The notes: a model not told the origin generated them from the letters alone. A DNA stretch of 64,000 nucleotides from Protopterus annectens (GCF_019279795.1 NC_056731.1:860489999-860553998), one strand, 5' to 3'; positions 1 to 10,681 are shown, numbered from the stretch's first letter. Numbers and translations: made by a program.

Positions 1-22
1 CCTTACTGACTTTTATTTGCAT

Positions 23-1160
23 TTATTCATGTTTTATTGCTGATCCTTCATCAGTTCCCAAGTATTTATACACTCCTTCTTGCTCAAGTTCTTGTATATC
101 ACATTCTTGTCCCAAACTGATGTTTTCCTGTTGCTGTAGTTTTTCTGCTTTAAAGGTTGCTTTTGCACATTTATCAAGACCAAATGACATTCTAAAATCA
201 TCTGAAAAAGTTTTGACAACCTGCAGCTGTGCTTTCAGTTCCTTATCTGATGAGCTGTACAGTTTTAAATCATTGACAAAGAGAAGATGAGAAGTCATTA
301 GACTTTGTTGTTTTCTAGGAGCCAAATTATAGCCATGGCCTAAGCTGTTAAGTAAACAGCTTAATGGATTAATGGCAAGGCAGGATAGCAACGGTGACAG
401 AGAGTCACCCTAGAATATCCCCCTTTGAATTTTTATCCCTGGGATAATAATCTGTCTTTTATCATGGCTTAATTGCAAAGTGATCTGCCATTGTTTCATG
501 GTTACTGTAATGTAATCAATTAGTGTAGGGGTATGCATTTTTAAGCACTCTCTTATCCATGAATGTGGGATACTATCAAATGCTTTTTTGTAGTCAATCC
601 ATGCTATACTTAGATTCTTCCTCTTTTTACAGGTCTCCACTATAACTTTATTTAACAACAAACGATCCTTTGTTCCATATGACTTTCTTTTATTCTCCTT
701 TTGTTCTCCTGCCATAATTGAGTTTTCTTCTAAATGACTATAAACTCTGTTGGCGTCAATTCCCGTGTATAGTTTATACGTCATTGGAAGGCAAGTTATT
801 GGTTAATCAATTTTAGTGTAGCTTGCAGGTTCAGTCTTAAGTAAGAGCATTGTTTTGCCTGTTGTTAGCCAGTGTGGTGTCTGTTCGGTGTGTACATATA
901 AATAGTTCTTACTCATAGCTAAATCCTCGTGCAAAGATGTTAATACTTTTAACCAAAAGTTAGGTACTGCATCTGGGCCTGGGGTTTTCCAGTTAGAGGC
1001 TTTTCTAAACTTTGTTTCAGTCTCTCTGGCTGTTACTTCATCCCATTTCATATCCTGTACCTTTAAAATTCTTATTCTTTCTTTTACTTTTTCTATCCAT
1101 TTAGCATTTTTGTTATGTTCTACAGGATCTTCATAAATACTTCTCCAAAATGTATCTACT
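23..1160 (-). pseudogene. Broken reverse transcriptase of the R2/R4-like LINE
   Basis: Three reading frames (1051-803, 784-410, 391-23) read in order as one RT. The first has the SNWKTPGPDAVPNFWLK block, the second has YKLYTGIDANRV, the YGTKD block and the WIDYKKAFDS motif-A region with its catalytic Asp, and the third has LLSCLAINPLSCLL (motif-B region) followed by LLFVNDLKLYS. In the last block the usual F/Y-x-D-D active site reads F-V-N-D, so one catalytic aspartate is lost. Stops separate the segments, and the stretch before YKLYTG is shortened. It would have driven target-primed reverse transcription; it is now inactive. Confidence 0.6.
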
Positions 1161-1661
1161 TCCTCTTTTTTGGCAGTCTTTCAATTCCTTTTACCTTATT
1201 TCCCAGTTCTCTGTAAAACTTTTTTGGGTCATCAGTAAATTGCTTATTTTGTACGTTTCCCTTATATTTATCTGTGTATCTTCTAGGTTTTTCCACCTGT
1301 GCTGAAATTTTTAGCTTGCTATTTGCAATAGTTCATGATAGATCCTGGTCTGTTCTAATACTGTGCATTGCTTTAATCACATCTATCTTTTTTGGTGCGT
1401 TTGTTGATCTAGTCCCTCTTCTATAATCTTCTAACAGTGACACTTCTGGTCTTAATTGCTTTATAGTTTTCTCGATTTGATACTTCCATGATGGTATTCA
1501 ATTTCTCCCCTTCCTTTCCCTCACTTCCCTGTGATCTTGCAGTAGAACTTTATCGATTATTAATTTAGCTGCATAGTAATATATCCTCTTTACTTCTGTT
1601 ATATCACATGAATCTCTATGGACAGTCCTAATTACTGCATTCATTTGTTTTATCAGACTTC

Positions 1662-2558
1662 TTACTTTTTGGGTTTTATTGACCTTTGCAGTCTGTTTCT
1701 CTCATTGATTTTAAGATATCTATCCATGTCTATTAAATCAAGCAACTCTTCTCTTAGCTCATTTTCTTCCAAACTGAGGGCACATCCCTTGTTTTCCGTT
1801 TCCTGCAGGCATTCTATAGAAAGTTCTATAGTATCTTCCTGTGGCACATTCTCTTCAGTTTCATCCTGTGTGATCTGTTGTTCTGTCATATGGGAACTCA
1901 CTGGCCTATCACTCCTCAACATTGACTGCACCAGAGTTTCCACAGTTTCCTGTTCTTTTCCTTGCTGTCTAGCTTCAAGTGAACGTTTATACTCGTTTCC
2001 TGTGAAAGGCTCCAAAATATCTTGATATGGCAACTGACTAATTTCTTCCTGTTCCACTGGTTTCCCGTTAAATTGGATATTCATTGCTCTATCCTGTTGT
2101 GGTGCTTTATGCATTCAATTTTCTACACTGAATCCTTCTCTTTGCAGCTGCTCCATAACCTCAATTTCTATTTCTTTGACTTCTCCATTACTAATCTCTT
2201 TTTCTACTTTTCCTCTTAGTCTTCTTATTTTTTGTATTGTAAAGTTTTCCATATCTGGATTCGTTTGCCTGTATTTCTCTTCAAATATCTTTGGTGCTGC
2301 TCTTTTTGTATTGGTTAGTTTTGCTTTCTCCTTTGCATAAATATTGTGCCATATTAAATCTCTTTTCCTTTCCCATGATGATATTTCTTCTTCACATGTC
2401 TCCTGATGTTCTTGCTTTTCCTTATTCTGGGGACTCACTCCATCATGCTGTGATGTAGTCTGTGTTAGACTTTCTACATTAAATCCTTCACTTTGCAGGC
2501 ACACCATAACTTCAAATTCTATTTCTTTAACTTCTGCTTTACTAATCTTCTTTTCCAC
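1662..2558 (-). pseudogene. N-terminal ORF of the R2/R4-like LINE
   Basis: One reading frame of about 298 codons interrupted by a single in-frame TGA at 2115-2117. The sequence is rich in Glu, Gln and Lys and looks coiled-coil or disordered. It contains a visible internal duplication: EVKEIEFEVMVCLQSEGF near residue 9 recurs as EVKEIEIEVMEQLQREGF near residue 123, each followed by a similar F-V-E-S/N segment. I do not recognise a domain. Its position immediately upstream of RT-like sequence on the same strand suggests the amino-terminal region of the LINE polyprotein. No zinc-finger cluster of the R2 type is evident, so function is unassigned. Confidence 0.5.
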
Positions 2559-2590
2559 ATTACATCTTTGTGATATTAATTTTTTTAATC

Positions 2591-3384
2591 ATCACTGTCA
2601 TCCCCAGTATAGGTAAGCTGATGTTGGCTGCTAATTCCTAGCTTTCTTGACAGTCTCTTCCACTGGCTTACACATTGATCCGAGTTCATTAGAGCTTCAT
2701 CCCTCTATTCCTGGATTCAGTATACACCAAGGATTGGTATCGGTGTTAGGCATTATCCCCATTGTTTCTTTCTCTCTATCTCTTTTGAATATTATGAGTG
2801 AATGTAGTACACTACTGTTACAATTAAGTATTAACTACAGTTTATACAAACACTTTATCTACTTGTACTGAATGTCAGTGTTGTGATGAACACTGATTGT
2901 TTATAGTTCACTCTGTAATTATTTGACATCTGATTTTGTTATCTCTATTATTTTCTTAGTTCTTCTGTCACTTCTAAGTTATGTTATTGATATTGTGTGC
3001 TTTTGACAATACTATTAGTTTTGCATGGTGCTTTTATCCTCAGCCTTCATGGCAAATGGGCCTGATCAAGCTGGACATCTTGGTCACCAAGATGAATAAA
3101 AAGATGACTTTAACATTAAGAGACAAACTTTCATATGAAAGCAGTCTTAGGAAGAATTAAATAAGTAAGTGTATGACAACTGCTGTTATACGTTGCAGTG
3201 TGCCTTATTGTCTCATTAGCCTAACAGAAATACTGCTGATAAATGCAGTTCATCATACTAATTAACAAGTCTTAATTTCTGAGGCATTGTGTTTAGACGT
3301 CTGCCTTTGGAGAAGTAATTAACTGCACGGGTTGATTTTTGTTAGCAAGAACTTTGTTAGCATTTTGAAAACTGCCATATTTAG
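2591..3384. other. Spacer without recognised feature
   Basis: No coding signal, RNA gene or clear repeat is seen between the two reverse-strand LINE remnants. Several short open frames look random. Confidence 0.5.
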
Positions 3385-4440
3385 TTCATAGGTTCATAGG
3401 TAGGTACAAGGCTATCGGCCCTGGGGCCTATACAAGCCAGCCAAAAAGGTACTGTGGTGACTTCCCCCTTGTGGAGTGGGATAACCATTGGCTGTGTGCC
3501 ATTCAGCAGGCACAAAGCCTGAGGTGAGGCTATGATTGAACATGGTACTTAGGTGGGGTGCCAGTTCATTCTGTAGTTCGTGTAGAACTCAGCCTGGGAT
3601 GTTGTCTGGTCCCGTGGATGCTGTGTTCTTGGCTATGGAGAGTGTGGTTTTTACCTGTGCAGCCATGATTACAGGAACTTTGCATTCTTCCGGTATAGAG
3701 ATGGGCTCTTTAGGGGGTGAGAGGGGGGTAAAATTAGCACTGAACCTATCTGCCAGGATGTTGGCAATATCAGTTGGGTCTGTATATTTAGTGCCATTGT
3801 GCTGTAACTCAGAGCAGATCTGAGTGTTGCCATTGAGATTCTTGACATAGCTATAGAATGCTTTGTGGTTGTCTTTAGAATCAGTGGCGATTTTGTTTTC
3901 ATAACTAGCTTTGGAGGATTTTATAAGGGATCGTAGCTTCTTACTGAGGCTGACCAGGGAGCTCCTCCACTCATGGGATTTTACTCTCTTTTGCAACAGT
4001 TTCTTCCTTCTGTTGTACAGTTTGTTTATGGCAGGGGACCACCAGATTGACTTCCTTTTTTTGGAGGACAGCATCTTGGTTCTGTTTGGGATAGCACGAT
4101 CCATGCACTCATGTAAGTGCTTATAAAGTGCAATTGTGTAGGATTCAGTAGTCATAACTGTATTGTCCATCTGCATGGGTGTCAAGAAGTTCACCACTTC
4201 TGTCTTAAGAAGCATGAAGTTGGCTTTGGAGACATTTTTTACCATGATTTCTTTAATGGGGGATGGGGCAGGGTGTGGATATCTAGGGTAATTAGCTTAT
4301 GGTCGGATCGGACCAATGAGGCGTTGACTTCAGGTGTGGAACACCGGTCACTCATGTTGGTAATGACTAGATCTAGGATATTGTTGCCCCTGGTGGAGGT
4401 GTGGATAAGTTGATCCAGGGCATTGGAGTTTATAGTCTAA
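3385..4440 (-). mobile_element. CR1-like LINE copy CR1-A, internally deleted
   Basis: Reverse-strand copy of the same family as the long element at 31.0-35.5 kb. On the reverse strand it starts in the endonuclease end (about 4440), runs through the linker and early RT region, then jumps near 3440-3450 to the 3' UTR and ends in an 8-bp repeat tail (CCTATGAA units, seen on the plus strand as ggttcataggttcatagg at 3388-3405). Compared with CR1-B, the segment matching about 34030-35460 is missing, roughly 1.4 kb including the RT catalytic core. It is 5'-truncated as well. Octamer 3' tails of this kind are characteristic of CR1-type LINEs. Confidence 0.75.
3540..4245 (-). pseudogene. CR1-A endonuclease-RT linker fragment
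   Basis: A 218-aa frame covers the region between AP-endonuclease and RT. It contains RKSIWWSPAINKLYNRRKK, SYENKIATDSKDNHKAFYSY and IANILADRFSANF, then SIAKNTASTGPDNIPG at the start of the RT palm. Each block is repeated with small changes in CR1-B (33430-33900), which makes the assignment secure. A stop follows the PDNIPG block; related sequence continues to about 3450 in the same orientation. No catalytic RT motif remains, so this copy cannot be functional. Confidence 0.7.
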
Positions 4441-5229
4441 TGAAACTTAACCGTATGCTGCATTCAGTCTACAAAGTAATCGCTGTGGCAGAGCTATAAT
4501 CATTCTAAACATCGTGCAATATGTTGTTCATATAAGAGATGGCAAATGTTTTTAATAAATGTCTGCTAGAAGTTGTTGGCCATGTGAAGTCCAAGACAGT
4601 GTAACTTAAAGGCATTTTCTTATTTTCTATTCCCCTTCACATCCAGCCATTACCTAACAACCACTGTAGTATAATCAGTATGCAACCACTCAAGAACTTT
4701 ATCCAGTAAGAATATGATGTGAACTGTCATCTTAGAACTTCCACCATATTGTCAAAGAATTCAGTTTATAAATAAGCCCCAAGACATGAAGAGCATCTAA
4801 ACAGCAACACCTGTGTGATTATTTTTACCTTTTTGATAAAAAAACTTCAACCTGTGTTCTTGCTATATACTTAATGACATTGTCTGTCTCATTTCTCACT
4901 ATTTCACACTGTTTCTTAGCATGTATATAAGTCTACACTTCATTTATCTGTAAATATTTCTGTGCTAAAGATTAGCTAGGGATGATTTATATTGCACATT
5001 GCTGTATTTTTCTAATTTATTGTGTCCTGTGCTGTTTTTGTTCTTTTTATGTTGACTAAAATGTGAAAACTGCTGTGTACCCATAATTAATGAAGCTTTT
5101 CTCTGTGGGCCTCCACTGACAACAGGTTATACCCACTAGGAATTACAGGACAGCAAAGATAAATAGAGTATAACAAACTATACCATGTGCTCATGTGCTC
5201 ATTAACATATAACAAAATGCAAACAGGAA
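4441..5229. other. Spacer without recognised feature
   Basis: AT-rich sequence with no long open frame and no motif that I can place. It separates CR1-A from the presumed left arm of PLE-1. Confidence 0.45.
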
Positions 5230-5307
5230 TGAAAAACTAAATATCAAACCAAAGTAACACACATAACATCAGGAAAGCTGCTGTTAAAAAATAGTTTAAT
5301 TCCACCA

Positions 5308-5342
5308 CTAAGTGCTTTCGTCTACCAAGACTTCATCAAAGT
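5308..5342 (-). ncRNA. Hammerhead-ribozyme-like motif at the PLE-1 left end
   Basis: On the reverse strand the sequence reads TTGATGA, one extra A, a perfect 4-bp stem GTCT/AGAC with loop TGGT, then GAAA followed by GCACTTAGTG. This is the order of the hammerhead core (CUGAUGA, stem II, GAAA), with C3 changed to U and one extra nucleotide before stem II. Hammerhead motifs are known in Penelope-like elements. The stem III/cleavage triplet is not convincing here, so activity is doubtful. The orientation is opposite to that of the PLE-1 coding region. Confidence 0.45.
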
Positions 5343-6275
5343 GAATAAAAGACACACTTGCTCATTACAAACTTTAAATAATGTCAGGTTACCAGTCAGA
5401 TCTCATAACCAATTACAATTAGTTAATTAGTCCTTAAAGACAAATATTATCATAAAAATAAAAATGAGATTAACGTTGTGCATATAATAGAATAAAATGA
5501 AAATGAAACACAAAACCACATCCTAAAAAATTAGGATGCACTCTAACAGTTACTCCAGTGGTGTGTTCTACCCAAGGATTTTCTGCACCACATCTAAATG
5601 GGTCGACTGAGAGTGGCAGGACATTTTACGACCACACTGTAGGTCATGAATCTTGATTCGTATTTGGCATGGAATGATATACGGTTCAAACGGGTTGTCA
5701 AAACACCATTTCTGAGTTCTTTATCCATGTAACTGAATGAGTTTGAACAGCTATTGTACAAATATCATTCCCTGTAGTTGACAATGCTTATTTGGTTGAG
5801 TGCATTAATCTCAAACCAAAGGGTTTACATGTGTGGAAGTTTCCTGTGGGGCTAGAAAAAAATTCTACACTCTGCAAAATGAATTGTTAGAACTATTTAA
5901 CAATACAGGTTTTGAACTGATGTGGCTTATTATCAAGGACAACAAACATAAGTTGGCCAAACTATACAGATAAAATAAATGTTTAAATGACAGGATTTGT
6001 GGTAACTTGTTACTTTCACATTAAACTCATGAGTACAGTGAGATGTTTGAGAGAGCTGATAAATTGACTGAACAAAATAAGGACAGAAAAATGTTCTTAG
6101 AGATAAAAGGGATTATACTAAAACCTACGGGGAACAAAGGTTCATTATTTACTCATTTTTCTGAGACTGGGGGTGGGGGTGGAATCAGTGCCCCAGGTAC
6201 TTATGCGGACAACATTGTGGAAGATTCTAATTTTTTATCCCAGGACCAAGTGAGGCACTCCAAAAGACTTGCAGG

Positions 6276-6703
6276 TTGACAAGACTGACCCCAGTACTTG
6301 GGAAGGGACAACATTACAAAGCAAAAGAGAAGAAAAGGGAGGAACAGGAGAAAATAAGAAATGATAGAGGTTTGGTTAAAACAAACAGTTTTAAAATCTA
6401 TAACATCAGTCAAATTGAGATAGATGAAAGACATTATGCTTTACTGAGTAAAGAATTTACTTTTGTCCCAAATCATAGGATTGAGTTAGTTCAGTTGTTA
6501 ATACAAATGAAGCTGATTAATAGAAAACTCAGTTTAAAGTTACTGTTTGACAAAGATGGTTCTAGGAAGGCTAATTTTGTGTGTACTAAAAAGAGTTTAT
6601 TTATACCCTCAGCCAACCCTTTTGTCACTATTTTTGAAAGAATTTGTGAGGACAGTTTCAGAAACTTTGTTTCACGGCGGAATGACTTTGCTGACAACCT
6701 AAG
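6276..6703 (+). pseudogene. PLE-1 N-terminal region
   Basis: A 148-codon frame runs into the DIRS-1 left end, so its last residues belong to DIRS-1. The family-like part holds YNISQIEIDERHYALLSKEF followed by TFVPNHRIELVQ, the conserved start region of Penelope-like polyproteins ahead of the RT. The matching continuation (SGERKVLQELKGDKN, then VRVMNPDRGKGMVIMD) appears right after DIRS-1 at about 12247. The intact start codon is not certain; coding-like sequence may begin upstream near 6043 in another frame. Confidence 0.6.
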
Positions 6704-6886
6704 ATGTTCATCGTGCATATAGCTGCAGTCATAACAGATGGGTTATCCTGCCGTCAGGCGGGTCCTCGGTTGGCCGAATTCCAAAGTCTAGGTCCGGCGT
6801 CGGTTGTCGTCGCTTCTTCCCTGACGTCAGTGCAGCAGGGGTATAAAAGAGCCAGCCGACGCCATCTTCTTCAGTCTTTCTTGCCG
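6704..6886 (+). repeat. DIRS-1 left inverted terminal repeat
   Basis: From the GCAGTCATAACAGATGGG block to the CCAGCCGACGCCATCTTC block this is nearly identical to the reverse complement of 12036-12200. The outermost about 15 bases differ from the right end and are instead copied in the ICR at 11776-11792, as expected for DIRS ends. Contains a TATA box. Confidence 0.88.
6842..6848 (+). promoter_or_regulatory. Probable DIRS-1 TATA box
   Basis: TATAAAA lies in the left terminal repeat, about 170 bases before the gag start codon at 7017. The same block is present in the right repeat in reverse (near 12070) and in DIRS-2 (16720-16726), so it is conserved among copies. Promoter function is inferred. 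Confidence 0.5.
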
Positions 6887-7016
6887 CGCGGTGCCCGAAG
6901 CAGAAGCAGTTCGCAAGTGCCGGTCGGCCAGCTCCTGAGATTTACGAAAATATTTCAGCCAAAGTCTTCTTGAAAGCTAAGTACCCCACTGGGGAAACTT
7001 TTCTTGCCTCAGACCA

Positions 7017-8798
7017 ATGTCAGACAAAGTTAATAATTGCATTTCATGTGGGAAGCAAATACCGCATAAGGATTTCCACTCTTTCTGTATTCCTTGCTTA
7101 GGCCCAGACCACGACGTCTCGGCCTGCCGTTTTTGTGCTAGATTCAACAAACGCACTATTAAGTGTCGGGCGGAGTTCGCCCATCACTATTTTGGTAAAA
7201 AATTTAATTATATTATGTCGTCGGATACGACGACTCCAGTTTTGAGTAAAAGACGCAAAGATAAGGACCGACATACGAGGTCCGCGACTTCTACTGACAC
7301 CACGCTAAGGCCGACTACTGGTTCTCCGGTTCTCAGCGAGGCACCTACGCAGCCCCTGAGTACCGATGACACTTCATTACCGGTGTCTTCTGTGCCAGAG
7401 GTCGCAGGCTCCTCGGCCCCCATTCCGACTACAGATACCGACGCCACTCTTGGCAGGGAAACTCAGAGTTTAGACAGGCCTGCCATTTCTCAAGGTGTCT
7501 TCAGGCCTTCCCCCTTCTCTATTAAGGCTTTCACAAAATCTAAAGCAGCCATGAAAACTAAAAAACAAGGACCACAGACCCCCTCTCTAGGCCCCATGCC
7601 TAAAAAACAGATGCTCAAAATGGCTGAGGATTTGATTACTCTTATTAGGGATTCTCAACCCCCCTCGGACAAAAGGCCCAGATTAGAGGAAGACTACCCT
7701 TCCTCAGATCAAGCCTCTATTACCTCTGAACATTCTGAGGACCAGGAATATACATATTCTCCTTTTGAAGACTCTGATGCAGAGGAGTCTATTCCCTCGG
7801 TCTCCCCTCCTGAGGACTACTCTTTTGGGGAAACCCTACATACTTTGAGGGAACACTTTCACTGGGAAGGCCAAGATTACTCAGATTCCAAGAAAAGGCT
7901 CAGGGATTTTCTCTTGCTCCCCCAGCATAGGCCTCTGGCTATCCCTCCTGTCTTAGATATATTAGATGATATGTACACAGAAGCCAGCCTCAACCCAGAT
8001 TCTTTACCTCCAGCTCCTGTTAAACCAGACAGGTATTACCGGGTTCCTGATTCACACCAGTTCCTATACAAATGCCATACTGCTGACCCAGAAACTATTT
8101 CACAGGGTCCCAAGGGAATTAAGGCCTCTACTGCTAAAAACCCATTACCTTCAGAGAGAGATTCCAGAGCTTTAGAAAGGTGGGGGGAAAAGGTGTATAC
8201 CTCAGCCACTTTAACCATGAGGGCATTAAACTGTCAGTTCCATATGTTAAAGTATCAACAGTTTTTGTTATCTCAGTTGAAAAGCAAAATGACACAACCA
8301 GAACAACCAGATTTAAAAGAGTTGCAGGATTTGTTGCATAGTGCAGAGCAAGTGGGTAAACATACCTTGCAGTGTGGTTTTGATGCTTTAGAGGCCTCAT
8401 GTAGAGCTGCTGTTACAGGGTCTGTCATACGTAGACATGCTTGGCTCAAAGAGCAAGCCTTACCAGATCATGTCAAAGCTAAATTACTAGATGCACCTCT
8501 TCAAAAAGATGTATTGTTTGGTGTTAAAGCTGAGGAGGTACTAAAGAAAATGGAGGAAAAGGCGAGATCAATGCAAACAGTGAAAGATTTCCTGCAGGTA
8601 CAACCTCCACGTTTCAGCAGAAACTGGCCTTCAAAAAATTGGTCCTTTCCAGCCACGGACAGACCTCAAAGAGGCAGATACAGGCGCCCGAGGGGTAGAG
8701 GGCAATCTCAAGGATCATTCAGAGCCAGACAATGGCAAGCACCAACCACAAGAGGTGGAGAATATAGATCACAGTCATTCAGAAAGCAGACACAATGA
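7017..8798 (+). CDS. DIRS-1 Gag-like protein
   Basis: Intact 593-aa frame, first ORF of DIRS-1. The amino end is a Cys/His cluster (C8, C11, H17/H21, C24, C27, H32, C37, C40) that could bind zinc and nucleic acid. A long Ser/Thr/Pro-rich acidic stretch follows, then a conserved core with FGETLHTLREHFHWEG, LNCQFHMLKYQQ and CGFDALEASCRAAVTGS, and a basic Arg/Gly-rich tail (RGRYRRPRGRGQSQG) suited to RNA packaging. The start is the first ATG after the leader and is conserved in DIRS-2 (MSEKVNNC). The frame overlaps the RT frame by 44 bases. DIRS Gag proteins are thought to form the nucleoprotein particle; the role here is inferred from position and composition. Confidence 0.85.
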   Translation: MSDKVNNCISCGKQIPHKDFHSFCIPCLGPDHDVSACRFCARFNKRTIKCRAEFAHHYFGKKFNYIMSSDTTTPVLSKRRKDKDRHTRSATSTDTTLRPTTGSPVLSEAPTQPLSTDDTSLPVSSVPEVAGSSAPIPTTDTDATLGRETQSLDRPAISQGVFRPSPFSIKAFTKSKAAMKTKKQGPQTPSLGPMPKKQMLKMAEDLITLIRDSQPPSDKRPRLEEDYPSSDQASITSEHSEDQEYTYSPFEDSDAEESIPSVSPPEDYSFGETLHTLREHFHWEGQDYSDSKKRLRDFLLLPQHRPLAIPPVLDILDDMYTEASLNPDSLPPAPVKPDRYYRVPDSHQFLYKCHTADPETISQGPKGIKASTAKNPLPSERDSRALERWGEKVYTSATLTMRALNCQFHMLKYQQFLLSQLKSKMTQPEQPDLKELQDLLHSAEQVGKHTLQCGFDALEASCRAAVTGSVIRRHAWLKEQALPDHVKAKLLDAPLQKDVLFGVKAEEVLKKMEEKARSMQTVKDFLQVQPPRFSRNWPSKNWSFPATDRPQRGRYRRPRGRGQSQGSFRARQWQAPTTRGGEYRSQSFRKQTQ

Positions 8799-10140
8799 CT
8801 TTCCCCTTTACCTGCCAAGCAAAGCTTTAATGGCAGTACCTTTAGGCAGAAAACTGGCATTATTCTCAAAAAATTGGCATATTGTCACAAAAGACAAATG
8901 GATTCTGGACATTATAGACAGAGGCTACAGATTCCACTTTCACACCCTTCCAAAAATGAGAGGCATGCCAAACCTGCCACAAAATCAAAGGGCAGAGGCA
9001 CAAAAACAAATTTCAGCTCTCATGGACATGAAAGCTATTCAAGAGGTACCTGCAAAAGAACAAGGTCAAGGGTTTTATTCCAGACTATTCCTGGTACCAA
9101 GGAAAGACAAAGATTGGAGACCTATTTTAGACCTATCCATCCTAAACAAATATTTACAGGTACCAAAATTCAAGATGCTCACATTACAGCAGCTTCTTCC
9201 CATGCTGGGCAAGGAGTCTTGGCTGGTAACATTGGACCTCAAGGAGACATACCTGCATGTCCCTATCAGACAAGATTGCAGAAGATACCTCAGTTTTCTT
9301 GCAGGTTCAACCCATTATCAATTCTCTGCATTGCTCTTTGGCTTATCTACTGCGCCCAGAGTGTTTACGAAATGCCTGGCATCAGTAATTGCCTTCTGCA
9401 GACTTCAAGGAATACAGATATACCCATATCTGGACGACTGCCTGATCCAAGCAGACAGCAAGGACATACTTCTGAAACACCTGGCATTTGTAATAAAACT
9501 GTTGAACTTTCTGGGATACACAGTCAACAAAAAGAAATCAAAACTAATACCCTCTCAAACAATAATTTTCCTGGGTGCCAGCTTGAATACAAACACCCAG
9601 ATGGCCTACCTCACGCCAGACAAACAAGGGCAACTATCTCAATACTTCAGCAAAATGGCAACCTTCACCAGGCTGACTGCAAGGAAAGTCCTGCAGGCTC
9701 TGGGATTCATGGCATCTTGCATCCTGCTGATCCCATGTGCAAAGCTGCATATGAGGAAACTTCAATGGTACCTAAAAAACTTATGGTCTCAACACAGCCA
9801 CAGTTTGGAAACAATTATACCACTCATTCCATGTCTTCAAAAGGAATTTCTGTGGTGGGCTCAAGCATGCCAAAGAAACATAGGTCTCCCTTTCTGCATA
9901 CCTCAAGCAACTCAAATCATCACAACAGATGCCTTGGACTACGCCTGGGGGGCACACATGACAGATCAGTGCATTCAGGGAAAATGGTCCCAAAAAGAGA
10001 AGCACCTACACATCAACCAAAAGGAAAGGCTAGCAGTGCAAAATGCTATTATGACCTTCAAAGACCTACTGCATCCAGGCCAGCTATTGATAAGGACAGA
10101 CAACACCACAGTGTTGTGGTACATAAACAAACAGGGGTAA
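8755..10140 (+). CDS. DIRS-1 reverse transcriptase-RNase H, truncated by frameshift
   Basis: A 461-aa frame overlapping the end of gag. The RT palm holds LDLKETYLHVP (D161), FGLSTAPRVFTKCLA and YPYLDDCLIQAD (D227, D228), a complete catalytic triad. RNase H follows with TTDALDYAWGAH (D392), E424 in QKERLAVQ, and D449 in RTDNTTVLWYINKQG. The frame ends at a TAA right after this motif; related sequence (THSYPLCRLAMTLWN and LPGKENTLAD) continues at once in another frame, so a small indel near 10135 cuts RNase H short. Another indel near 10265 leads into the methyltransferase-like domain. The enzyme would copy element RNA in the particle. The overlapping 474-aa frame 8874-10298 is a shadow except for its last 50 or so residues. 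Confidence 0.85.
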   Translation: MENIDHSHSESRHNDFPLYLPSKALMAVPLGRKLALFSKNWHIVTKDKWILDIIDRGYRFHFHTLPKMRGMPNLPQNQRAEAQKQISALMDMKAIQEVPAKEQGQGFYSRLFLVPRKDKDWRPILDLSILNKYLQVPKFKMLTLQQLLPMLGKESWLVTLDLKETYLHVPIRQDCRRYLSFLAGSTHYQFSALLFGLSTAPRVFTKCLASVIAFCRLQGIQIYPYLDDCLIQADSKDILLKHLAFVIKLLNFLGYTVNKKKSKLIPSQTIIFLGASLNTNTQMAYLTPDKQGQLSQYFSKMATFTRLTARKVLQALGFMASCILLIPCAKLHMRKLQWYLKNLWSQHSHSLETIIPLIPCLQKEFLWWAQACQRNIGLPFCIPQATQIITTDALDYAWGAHMTDQCIQGKWSQKEKHLHINQKERLAVQNAIMTFKDLLHPGQLLIRTDNTTVLWYINKQG

Positions 10141-10681
10141 CTCATTCATACCCCCTGTGCAGACTAGCCATGACCCTTTGGAACACAGCTCTGGAATTGC
10201 AAATCCAACTTCAGGCACAATTCCTGCCAGGGAAGGAAAACACACTGGCAGACAGCCACACGAATGGAAGTTGCATCCTCAAGTTTTCGCTAAGATAACT
10301 CAGGCATGGGGACAGCCAGACATAGATTTCTTTGCTACCCACAGAAATTACCAATTGAAAAAATTTTGCTCAAGGACCTATCATCCACAGGCTTGGAAAG
10401 TGGACGCACTTTCTTTCAATTGGACAACATTGACAGTCTATGCCTTTCCACCTCTCCCTCTGCTGCCCAAAGTTCTACTAAAAGCCAGAGCAGAGAGGCC
10501 AGAAATGATTCTCATTGCTCCAGACTGGCCAAGACAACACTGGTATCCACTCCTGAAGAGCCTGACACATTCCCCACCATGGATCCTACCTCTAGTGCCT
10601 CTTCTGTTGTCCCAGCACAACTTCAAAACTCTTCACAGCCAGCTCAAAACCCTAAATCTAGATGCATGGAGAATCCCTTGA
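10141..10681 (+). pseudogene. DIRS-1 RNase H end and methyltransferase-like domain
   Basis: Continuation of the RT polyprotein after two frameshifts. About 10141-10262 gives the last RNase H residues with KENTLAD; from about 10265 another frame gives KITQAWGQPDIDFFATHRNY, then KVDALSFNW, YAFPPLPLLPKVL and MILIAPDWPRQHWYPLL, ending at 10681. This block follows RNase H in DIRS and Ngaro-type elements and is commonly described as a Dam-like methyltransferase domain; its role is unclear. The same block is present in DIRS-2 (20184-20558) and DIRS-3 (about 59400). Confidence 0.7.

Larger units (their letters stand above)
1..2590 (-). mobile_element. R2/R4-like LINE, truncated by the window edge
   Basis: Reverse-strand non-LTR retrotransposon. 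Reading from high to low coordinates there is a charged N-terminal ORF (2558-1662), then decayed sequence with reverse-transcriptase signatures (about 1160-23). Motifs such as SNWKTPGPDAVPNFWLKVL, SYGTKDRLLLNKVI and WIDYKKAFDSIPHSW resemble RTs of the R2/R4/Hero-type LINEs, which usually carry a restriction-like endonuclease downstream; that part would lie left of base 1. The 5' boundary is placed near 2590 because no related coding signal is seen beyond it. Frameshifts and stops make it inactive. Family assignment is by eye; another early-branching LINE clade is possible. Confidence 0.6.

Noticed and set aside
8874-10298. 474-aa open frame overlapping the DIRS-1 RT
   Set aside because: It is out of frame with the RT motifs; only the last 50 or so residues are real RNase H continuation after a frameshift. 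The rest is a shadow frame.
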